From: Sphagnum compactum
Taxonomy: Eukaryota > Bryophyta > Sphagnopsida > Sphagnales
Assembly: GCA_965153455.1 (NCBI GenBank)
Contig: OZ234493.1
Span: 9,228,213 to 9,292,212 of the forward strand
Direction: 5' to 3'
DNA length: 64,000 bases
Shown here one piece after another: positions 25,240 to 33,916 of this stretch (the first letter of the stretch is position 1; the number at the start of each line of letters is the position of its first letter). Position numbers and translations under genes: made by a program. The notes beneath the pieces were generated by a model. That model had not been told where the DNA came from and did not search any database. It was given only the letters and a program-made list of their open reading frames with translations.

Positions 25240-26900
25240 AAAAGAACGATGGCCAAAACCATCCCAAGGGAGAGAAAAAGGGGGAGGTCGAAGAAAGGCC
25301 AAAAGACGCATAGCCCAAAGGGCCCAAAAAGAGGGAGAAAGCTAGTTTTTCTCATCGTAGGAAGCTATTTCACCCACGGCGCCTCTAATGTCACCAGCAT
25401 GCAAATCGTGAGATCTAATAGTAGTGGGAGGTCTAGAACAAGCATCACCTGTTAACGCAATCTTCTTCTCTATAACAAACGCTAAAGCACGTTGGAAAGC
25501 AATACTAACACGTTGCTTGAAAAATTGAATGCAAAAAGACAAGGATAAATGACCTTTCGATCATCTATCATGGAAAAGACGAGCACACTCCCTAATGAAA
25601 CAATCCATATCACGTTGGGGTGTGCCATGCACCTCCATGGCCATCAGATTAGTATGGTGCCTTTCCTAAAACTCTTTATATTTGCAGATCTTAGCAATGA
25701 CGCTAAATTTCGCAGTTGCACCAGTTGGTCGACTAATGACACTCGAAGCCACCATCTCCTGTGTCAAATCAATAACCACCACATCAGCAACGAAGACATG
25801 GTCCTTTCGGGTCATGTAGACATTAACTCATAATGAAACTCTTGACATAAGGACGTACCACCGCACTTTCCATATAGTGTGTTCACTTTCTCAAGCGAGG
25901 GCATACATGACGTTTCAAATGGCATCATGTGTGCCATCCACTAACCTCCAAATAGGCAACGAGCTAAATGCGTGCCAAATGCGTCCACCCTGTGTCCACA
26001 CTCATATGTGAGAAGACTAGATGTCAAAAGTTGAATCAAACCGAGGTGAAAATGCAACACTGAAGTGAAAATAAAATGTGTGATGTGAAACAAACAGATA
26101 GATGGCCTAATAATCAACCATAGCCCTACCCCCTTGCCTGAACAAGAACAAATGCGAGCTCTAGATGTTGAAGAAATGGAGCCATCCTCTAAGATAGACA
26201 TGAGGGATGTGTCATGGGGGATGTCCATCAAAGAAACATGTAGACCTAGGTGCCAGTAACAGCCAGACTATTAAAAGAAGAGTGCATCTCCCTAGCTGCA
26301 AGAAACATGTCATCTCGCGCTGCACGTAGGCATGACTGAAATAGGTGTGGGCCCTTTCAACCCGAGAAACATACTCCTCCAAATCAGGCCTATCGAAAAT
26401 ATGAAACCTAAAACACAAATATGGAGCCTCCAGATACCAACTCCTTAAAAAAGCAAATGGGGCACAGTCCTCTATAAAACAAAGGCCTATACCACCAAAG
26501 GATATTGATAGTCGAGCTTGATGCCTTGCTAAGGGGCCTTGAAAAGACTCCTATGATCCTGGATCCATAATGTCCCCACATACCTACATAACTCTCCTAT
26601 TGAAACATGCCAAAAAAAACAAGAAGGAAATAGAAGGAAATATTGTCCATGTGAGATAAGAAGATCAACAAGATACACATGTGGACAAAATGCTCAACGT
26701 AACCTGGGCATCTCTTAGGAGAGGAAAATCATCATTATGCGCCACGTTCTGAAATAAAGCCCCATTCGAAAATTGCGTGTCAAAGTCCTGATAACTCATT
26801 AACACACCCAAAATGCGAAGGCCATCTGTGACCAAAGTGTAGTTGTGATGAATCTTTATGCCTAGAGAAATCCTTGAAGGACTCCAAAACTTGCACAAAT
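25240..26900 (-). pseudogene. 5'-truncated LINE (non-LTR retrotransposon) relic
   Basis: The minus strand reads as the C-terminal part of a LINE polyprotein, downstream of the reverse-transcriptase core. From 26900 downward it gives DGLRILGVLMSYQDF (about 26825), SSYLTWTIFPSISFLF (about 26640), FQGPLARHQARLSISFGGIGL (about 26510), RFHIFDRPDLEEYVSRVER (about 26400) and WLLLAPRSTCFFDGHPP (about 26240). It continues with HDTSLMSILEDGS, CGHRVDAFGTHLARC (about 25990), a Cys/His motif, then RECARLFHDR and CIQFFKQRVSIAFQRAL (about 25500). No YxDD catalytic motif or endonuclease remains. Frame changes and stops show it is dead. 5' truncation is usual for LINE copies. Confidence 0.7.
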
Positions 26901-28203
26901 TTTGCTATATCTAGCGTAGGAATGTTGAATTTGGATTTAAAAAGCCCTTAGAAATGTCAAATTTTGATTTAAAAACCTTGATTTAACATGTATTTAATTG
27001 CAAAATATTATGTTAGTGTTTGATTTCCAAGATGGTTACCTAGTGAGAATTTTATGGGCTCTAATGCGACGCCTTGCATGATTTTGCACAAGGTTTGATT
27101 AATGTCATGCAAAAAAATATATATATAAAAGAAATTTTTGATATTATAAATGTTGGAAACTAGGCTAATAGTGAATATTGTTTCTTTGGTTTCCCAATGC
27201 TTAGGGTTTAAATCCTTGTGGGGAGAATATTATAATTTTTTATGTTAGGACAAGTTTTATGTTTTGACATTGTAGGATAGCAAATACACATTGTTTGGGC
27301 AATATTTAATGCCTTCCATTTGATTTAGACATGAAAACTTTCAATATTGCTATTGTTATATACAATACTCTTGGAGTCAAAGTATTAATGCAAAACACAA
27401 TTAGAATAAAAGATTTGTGGGTATTAAGGGGCAATGAATTTTTGGGGGTGAATTATCACCATTTTGTGTAAAATATTCTTTTGAAAATATTATGTTACAA
27501 ATTCCTTTTTTTTTTGAAAAAATAATCAAGCAAAAAAGAACTCAGAAACATTGTCACAATTGCCTACAATATGAAGGTGTGCTTCAAATTTTATACTTGT
27601 ATATTTTGAATATCAACAAATTTGGCTAAACATACTTATGGACTATCTCCACTTGAGTAAGACCATGAAATTGAGGGGGAAAAAAACATATTGGTTGGGG
27701 GTGGCATCCAGTCATTTTGCAAAGAGACAAAATGGTAATGATGAATGCTTTTATGACACCACAACAACCCTAATTTCTTGCAACTTTCCTACCCCTTTCA
27801 ATTGAGTTTGAAACCAGGACCTTTTTAATGCCACAGAGTCCCAGAATGGAAGGGGCTATACAAGTGAGCCATCACCCTTGGGACATTGTAGCCATTGAGA
27901 GTTTCCTAAACCTCATCATGCTTTAGCCCCTTGGGCCATTGAAAGGAGCATTTTCTGTTGGGGCACAGGCTTCTTGTGACCTGTCTAGCCTTGTTAGAGC
28001 AGCTCCAACCTCGTCCCCCCCTATTTGGGACTCTACCATGATTTATTTCATCCAACATAGAGTGGTGTTAATTAATTCTCTATTCCGCACCCCTAAACAT
28101 GAAAGGCAAGAAACTATCTAAAAATCAACCATTTGGGTCATTATTAATTAGAAATGACCAAATGAGATCAATCATTGTATTGTGGAGTGCCTTTCAAAAG
28201 CAC
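26901..28203. other. Unassigned spacer DNA
   Basis: The DNA is AT-rich with no recognisable gene. GAGCAGCTCCAAC at about 27997 resembles a transposon end, but no partner end was found. Confidence 0.45.
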
Positions 28204-28401
28204 TAAGAGCATCTCTAGCGGTGCTCAGTTTGTGATCTGCACATTAAAAATGGATGAAGAAAATCCAACCTGTACCGATTTGACTCAGGAAAATGGTTTT
28301 GCACGTTATGAACACACTAGGGGTATAAAGAAGGGTATGTAACATATTACTTGGCATGTTATGTGAGTTTACAAGTGCAAAACATGTCATATTATATGAG
28401 A

Positions 28402-28982
28402 CTAGTGGGTACCCGTGACCTTCGGACATTGTGAAGTCCCCCGGTTTCTTTAAATCAAGAGAGACACACGAGGGTGCACAGGGCACGATGGGCGAGCCAA
28501 ACCGGGGGGTCGAAGAGCGCCGCTTCCGCTCATTGCAAATGCAACGCAACGTGCCAGCCCCTTCCCTTCTCAAGCTACACAGAGAAAGGAGAGAGACGAC
28601 CGACCCGGGTACAAGAAAGGAGAGAGACGACCGAGCTCGGGTACCCGGGCCGGTGTAGACGACAGCCCCCGAAAACACACGGGCCCCTTCCCTTCTCGAG
28701 CTACAGAGAGAAAGAGAGACGACCGAGCTCGGGTACCCGGGCCGGTGTCGGCGACAGCCCCCGGAAACACACGGGCCTTGTTCCGGTCCACCCGTGGCAA
28801 AGAGCTTGGTTTATGGCCCGGGACCCGGGTCTTCGTGGGCAGACTGGGCTTCGTCACCGCCCCGGTTTAATACTTACTCCCGCAGTTCCACACACCTGGG
28901 CGGCGCCCTACCTTTCCCGTCACTGTTCTCTGCGTCCAGTGATCACAGACAGACGGACAGACAAGGCAATTAATATATATGA
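28402..28982 (-). mobile_element. Nonautonomous Helitron nested in the Harbinger-type element
   Basis: Read on the minus strand, the element starts TCATATATATTAATTGCC (from 28982) and ends CGGGTACCCACTAG (28402). The host base before the start is A and the base after the end is T, as expected for Helitrons (5' TC, 3' CTRR, AT insertion site). The 5' end resembles that of the Helitron at 31609-32011, including a CGTCTGTCTG motif. The interior is GC-rich and contains an imperfect duplication (about 28555-28680 and 28681-28785) with GAGCTCGGGTACCCGGGCC in both. Open frames in it are not credible genes. Confidence 0.75.
28555..28785. repeat. GC-rich duplication inside Helitron
   Basis: Two imperfect copies share CCCCTTCCCTTCTC, GAGAGACGACCGAGCTCGGG, ACCCGGGCCGGTGT and GACAGCCCCCG blocks. 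The first copy has an extra GAGAGACGACCGA subunit. Confidence 0.8.
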
Positions 28983-29260
28983 TTACGAGTGCAAAACATG
29001 CCTGGGTGTCACTTGAGAAAGTATGGATGGGGCAAATGTGCAGACTGGAGGAAAAAATAGCAGCAGTACTTTTGTACTGACTGCATTCATTTCCTTTGGC
29101 CTGTTTTGGGGGCGCAGCAGAAAGAGGATGCACCTGCAGAACAGAGTGTAATAAATGTGATCTAACTGCTGCTCAGTTTTTCTGATCGGGCCATCATAAT
29201 GATTGGTCCAGGTGGTTTGCTATTAGTAGTTCCCCCACCTATTTGCTGTCCCAGTTTTAT

Positions 29261-29324
29261 TGGTGGGGTTGCAAAAGAGTGCATAACTAAACTGGTGGGG
29301 TTGCAAAAGAGTGCATAACTAAAC
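29261..29324. repeat. Perfect 32-bp tandem duplication
   Basis: The unit beginning TGGTGGGGTTGCAAAAGAGT at 29261 is repeated exactly at 29293, inside the Harbinger-type element. Confidence 0.95.
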
Positions 29325-29728
29325 TTGGATGTGAAAAATATTTTTGCAGGGTCACATACTGAGCACCGCTGGAGATGCTCTAATTATAGTCCTAATTGGG
29401 GACTATACAAATGTAATTATAGTTTGGTTTGGTTTAGTTTAGTGTTTTTTTTTTTTTTGGGCAATTACATTTCACCACCATCTTAAGTGTGAGATTATCT
29501 TAACATCACCCAAAATAATTCACACAATTGAATATTTGTGTCTAGGAGGGGTACACTATGGGTCCAGCTATGGAGCTGCACATCTTCCATCCACACACAT
29601 TCATTCAGTCATATTACAGAAAATTATTGCCCACTATAATTTAATTTGCTTGTTTCTGAAGTTTGTTTATGTGAAATCCCTTGTGCATGAATTGGTGCTG
29701 AAATCATGTGGACTCAAGTGTTCAACAA

Positions 29729-30045
29729 TAGAGTTACTTGTGAACTCATCCTGCCTAGGGTGACCCTCTAATGCCCATTTCATCCCCAATTTGAGTGTAG
29801 CCATAAAGTGGGTGAAATTGGGTCCCATTTAATGAAACTAGGGATCCATTCAGAAGATTTGCAGGTGACTCAAATTCAAAATAGGGGTGAAATTCCCTGG
29901 AGGATCAATTTAGCTGAGAAAACTAATTTGGTCCCCTATTTTTCTCCTGTGTAATATTTTCATCTAGACTTCTCATTTTGTCCCCAATTTTGGCAAAATT
30001 GCGGTGCAGTTGCCATGATTTGGGGTACTTTTAACAATAACTCTA
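29729..30045. mobile_element. Second, diverged copy of the TA-flanked MITE family
   Basis: The left end reads TAGAGTTACTTGTGAAC and the right end, reversed, reads TAGAGTTATTGTTAAAAG. Both resemble the termini of 24328-24720. TA lies at each edge. No ORF is seen. Confidence 0.5.
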
Positions 30046-31608
30046 ATGCCAAACAGCTCGAATTTTATGTTTTTTTTTAATGGTTCAATTTTTATAAATA
30101 GCATGGAATTTAACCCCAGTGAATGCGATGTGAGTGCAAGGATGTATCATCATCCAAATGCATGATCCATTTGGGCAAATTTGACCAACCGGATGAAATG
30201 GTTTATGATGGAAAAAACATGATGAATTGAAGGATTAATTTGGAATTTTGTCATTTGGGTTTAAATTTTGCATGACAATCAATATTTTTCAGTACATGAA
30301 TTAGAAGAACAAAAAGCACAAAAAGTGAATTTTTTTAATGTAGTCGGAAGGCACCTTTTTGCTTGGAATTTTTCTTCCATGAAGGGTAAGCATTTTTTTA
30401 AAAGCATAATGGTCACTCTTGTGTGTGTGTTTTGTTTCTCAAAACACCCTTTTTTAAAAAAATTCCTTGTGAGTAAAAATATTGCTCTTTGCTTGATGCT
30501 CAATAAACCCCTTGTCTATGGGCTTTGCCAGAATTGGACCCATGCTTGGCTCTGCCCTGTGCGGGTTCTTATTCCGATAGAGCCCAGGTGTCGGGCTTTA
30601 GCCTAGATGAAATTTCCTTTGGAAGACAAATAGGATTTAGCCTTTTCACATAGGCATCATCTGCACTGACCATTCTCCATTGCATTCGCACTCTACTAGA
30701 AACAACAGTAGATTAGCTTCAAGGGATTTTGCCTCCTCGAAACTAAACTTGGTGAGATGATCCATCCAAATCTTGTTGTACAAAGATTCACATTCATCTT
30801 TTGACATTTTATTTCTGTGCCACCTCCCCAAATGTGCACCCAGCCCCAAGTGACTTTGTCGCCAATCCATACATAACTCACAAAACTAAATATGAAACTA
30901 CTTTCTTCAAAAATGATTATGGCACTCATCATTCACAAAAATTCACATAATTCTTTTAAAATGTGACAATGTGATTGAAAACATTCAATACACATGTCAT
31001 GGCAAATGTTTTTTTTTTAATTTGAAAATTTGTACAAATGTGAAAAATAAATATGAAAAGGGAATATTTGCTTTTTTTTAAAGAAAAAGATCATTGAATT
31101 TTTTTAAATTAAAAATCATGTCACAACATTCCCCTATTAGTTTTGGTTTGGTATCAATTTTTTAAATGTCTAAATAGGTTGCTAGAACATGTTATCATTT
31201 AATGTGAGATCTCTTTTGAGTTCCTCATGGCTAATGTGATGTTAAAAAAATCATGACAATTTTCCTTTTACAACAACATGATGATGACGTACATTAAAAT
31301 AGATTTATCTTTTATTTTCCCCTGGTTATGACCAATTTATCATCCAATTTCAATTGTTGATATTAAATTAACGGCAGGGCCATTGTGTATAGCACACCTT
31401 GTTGACAAAAGGATGGATGATGCCTAGACACAAATTGCATGGTTTTGGTGTGTAATGGACATTAAGAACTCATATTATGCCTGGTAATGTCCATTACATG
31501 CTCACCACGTGTATAGTAAGACATTTTTGGTCTAGTCATCACCAAACACATCTTGGTCAGGCAATTGAGGAATCAGGGAACCAAGAAACAAACAATACTT
31601 TTGTACTA
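30046..31608. other. Unassigned spacer DNA
   Basis: No gene is recognised. The frame at 30268-30606 (112 codons) shows no family motif and has a low-complexity context. Confidence 0.5.
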
Positions 31609-31664
31609 TCTACTATATTAATTCACTACGTCTGTGCGTGCGTCTGTCTGACACGACAATTCTG

Positions 31665-31770
31665 CTGCAAATTCTATGGTAGAACCGGCCTCTGCAAATT
31701 CTATGGCAGAACCGGCCTCTGCATTTTCTATGGCAGAACCGGGCAATGCATTTTCTATGACAGGGTTTGG
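31665..31770 (+). repeat. 27-bp tandem repeat, about four units
   Basis: Units start at 31667, 31694, 31721 and 31748 and contain TTCTATGGCAGAACCGG. Because 27 is a multiple of three, they read as a nine-residue repeat (NSMAEPASA-like) in one frame; I do not regard this as a gene. Confidence 0.9.
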
Positions 31771-31848
31771 TAACGGGGCGAAGGGGGCTAGCACGGGCGG
31801 GGGGGGGCCAGCACGGGGCGGGAAGTTAATTATATATAACAAGGGAAC

Positions 31849-31872
31849 GGGGGGGGGGGGGGGGGGGGGGGG
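31849..31872 (+). repeat. 24-base G run
   Basis: Twenty-four consecutive G residues are followed by further G runs at about 31915 and 31970. Together these have strong G-quadruplex potential. The exact run length may be unreliable in sequencing. Confidence 0.85.
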
Positions 31873-32011
31873 ATATCAACGGGTTAAAGAATCGGAGTGA
31901 AAAATGCGAAGGACGGGGGGGGGTCGACGGGGTAAAGAACCGGAGTGGGCAATGGGAAAGACCGGGCGGGGGGGAGCTTGACGGGTGCATTATGCACCGG
32001 GTTCACACTAG

Positions 32012-32550
32012 TTTGTAATAAAAACCCAATGCTAATTTAATGTCCTATGTGGTGGCTATGAAATTTCAAGAAGGCCATGAAAGTGGGGATGGTGGGGGCA
32101 TCAAAATTTTGGCTTGGGCTTGGGTTAGAAACTAGAGTATTTTATGTCTTGAAACCTTAGGACATGGAATATTGGCTTGGGCCCCGGTAAGAATTAGAAT
32201 ATTTCATTTTATGGGACCTCATGCAGTCTAGGTTCCATTTTGTCCTGGGCCCTAAACAAGCTATTGTAAATTTTGTCATAGGCCCTTAAACAACCCATGG
32301 TCATTTTGTTTCAATGGCATGGGCCTTAGGCCACCATGTCCTAGACCTAGAGCCACCTTATCCTGGTCTTTAGGTACCTTAAAGTCAAATTGCCCAAAAT
32401 TGAATTTTTTTATGCTGTCCATGAATGCTTAAAATTAATTCCTTCCTTACCCAAACATTTTTCTTTTGTTTTTTTTCCTTTGAGGTTTGGGGGATGGAAG
32501 AAAGTTCATTGGGCGGTCTTGATTATCTATAACTTATCTAGTGTACTTAA
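32012..32550. other. Unassigned spacer DNA
   Basis: Phrases of the GGGCCCTAAACAA / GGCCTTAGGCCACC type recur loosely, but no gene is seen. Confidence 0.4.
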
Positions 32551-32893
32551 TTACCTATTTACATAAACTACTTACCCACCAAAAGTTACCTCCCCACCTA
32601 CTTAGGTTACCAACCTATCATTCACATAGATTGCCTACCTACATATCTACTCACCTACCTAGTGTACCTACCTAAAGAACAAAAGAAAAAGCCTCCTTAC
32701 CTACATACATATTCACTTACCCAAAATCTTTTTCTTTACTTACCTTTCCTGCTATCTACCTTTGTTTGTTCTATGTAAGTAGGAGTGGGTAAGTAAGTAC
32801 ACTAGGTAGATGAATATAGGTAGGCCATCTATGTGGGTGGGTAGGTTGATAATGTAAGTAAGTGCGGAAGTAGTTTAGTTAGGTAAATAGGTA
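32551..32893. repeat. Fold-back made of TACCTACC-like units
   Basis: 32551-32667 pairs with 32797-32893 as an imperfect inverted repeat. The left half is rich in CTACCTACC, the right half in GTAGGTAGG and AAGTAAGT. It adjoins a second fold-back (32904-33281). Confidence 0.75.
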
Positions 32894-32903
32894 GGAATGT
32901 ATG

Positions 32904-33281
32904 TATAGTAGCTTAATGGATTTTGGCCCTGTAGGTGGTAGGTTTATTTTATATGAGGATTTTTGAAAGATGTATTTTGGCTTGTGTTGAAACTTGAGAT
33001 CACCCTAACATTAACAAGGGGTGTGTCACATTGTGGCCTTGCCATTTACATTAAAAAGTATCTGAAGGCAACAAGAAAATTCTGGAAATTCAAATATTTC
33101 ATGATGCAAAAATACAATCTTCAAAAAAAATCCTCTACAATAGACCAAAATCCTTCAAGATATCATAACTCTGTAATAATTAATCTCAAGTTTCAACACA
33201 AGCCAAAATATCATCTTTCAAAAATCCTCATATAAAAAATAGACCTACCACCTAGGGGCCAAAATCCATTAAGCTACTATA
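32904..33281. repeat. Fold-back element with about 97-bp inverted ends
   Basis: 32904-33000 is the reverse complement of 33181-33281 with a few differences. Shared blocks are TAGTAGCTTAATGGATTTTGG, GGATTTTTGAAAGAT and TGGCTTGTGTTGAAACTTGA. The middle and right part is homologous to 1-270, so this is a repeat family. Confidence 0.8.
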
Positions 33282-33484
33282 CTCTATAATCAATCTAAAC
33301 ACAATATCCTTGCCTTGGTAGGCAAGGCCAACAAAATGTCATAACTAACATTATCATAATTCTTTAAGCAACATCAACCTCTTAACTTTATATCAACTTG
33401 TCCACACCATGATAGTGAGTGATAACTAATTTTAAATTATAGTTTCTATGTCTGCAAGTCACTCCACACAAGGGTCAATTTTGT
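33282..33484. other. Unassigned spacer DNA
   Basis: This short non-coding stretch lies between the fold-back and the dispersed repeat next to the right arm. Confidence 0.4.
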
Positions 33485-33612
33485 GATGTAGCTGAAGTGG
33501 TGATCATCCATAAGATGATTTAGCAAGATTTGGCAGCAGACTAAATATGAAGGTAGGAAAAAAAAAAGATCCTTTTATATTCTTGACTACCTACTGGAAC
33601 ATATCATAAAAA
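33485..33612 (+). repeat. Dispersed repeat ending exactly at the right arm
   Basis: The sequence shares ACTAAATATG, an A-rich run and TATATTCTTG.CTACCTACTGGA..ATCATAAAA with 63095-63175 upstream of the mpaB-like gene, and GATCATCCA..AGATTTAGC with 54831-54860. Homology to 63 kb ceases at 33612, where the right arm begins. Confidence 0.7.
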
Positions 33613-33916
33613 TTACACTTCATAATTAACAAAAAGTAAGTTGTGCATTGTTTGTTTTAATGCATGGTGCATTACATGTTTCCTTAAAATATCATTGCTT
33701 AATACAAGATTGATTTTTCAATGAATCCATAATATGAGTAATTAGACATTATGTCAAAGCTTTAGTTTTTGAAAGTTACATGAATTATTTACAAAACATA
33801 AAAACATTGATTGTATATAAATTGGCAATGCAAAAATTCTTGGATCCAAGTTCCATATATAGTGGCTTCAAATCTCCATGGGACATCCATGCCCTTGACC
33901 TTTTTACATTAGAGCA

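Larger units (their letters stand above)
28207..29380. mobile_element. PIF/Harbinger-type nonautonomous element
   Basis: Terminal inverted repeats of about 29 bp start GAGCATCTCTAGCGGTGCTC at 28207 and end with the reverse complement of GAGCATCTCCAGCGGTGCTC at 29380, with two mismatches. TAA flanks both sides (28204-28206 and 29381-29383), matching the 3-bp TWA target preference of PIF/Harbinger elements. No transposase is encoded. A Helitron (28402-28982) sits inside it, and a perfect 32-bp direct repeat occurs at 29261-29324. Confidence 0.8.
31609..32011 (+). mobile_element. Nonautonomous Helitron with G-rich interior
   Basis: The element starts TCTACTATATTAATTCACTA after an A (31608) and ends CACACTAG before a T (32012). 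A 6-bp hairpin (31984-31989 with 31993-31998) lies nine bases before the terminal CTAG. These are the standard Helitron hallmarks. The interior holds a 27-bp tandem repeat, a 24-base G run and further G blocks, and no Rep/helicase coding. Confidence 0.8.

Noticed and set aside
27993-28060. GAGCAGCTCCAAC as the end of another TIR transposon
   Set aside because: No inverted partner was found before the Harbinger-type element or elsewhere in the next kilobase.
28630-28745. GAGCTCGGGTACCCGGG resembling a cloning-vector polylinker
   Set aside because: It differs from the common polylinker by an extra G, occurs twice within an imperfect duplication, and lies inside an element with proper Helitron ends, so contamination is unlikely.
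28244-29016. Open frames of 144 and 180 codons on opposite strands
   Set aside because: They lie within or across the GC-rich Helitron interior and its duplication, overlap each other antisense and show no family motif.
31676-31900. Repeat protein with nine-residue units
   Set aside because: The frame lies inside a nonautonomous Helitron and runs into homopolymer G, giving poly-Gly; no start context or homologous protein is recognised.
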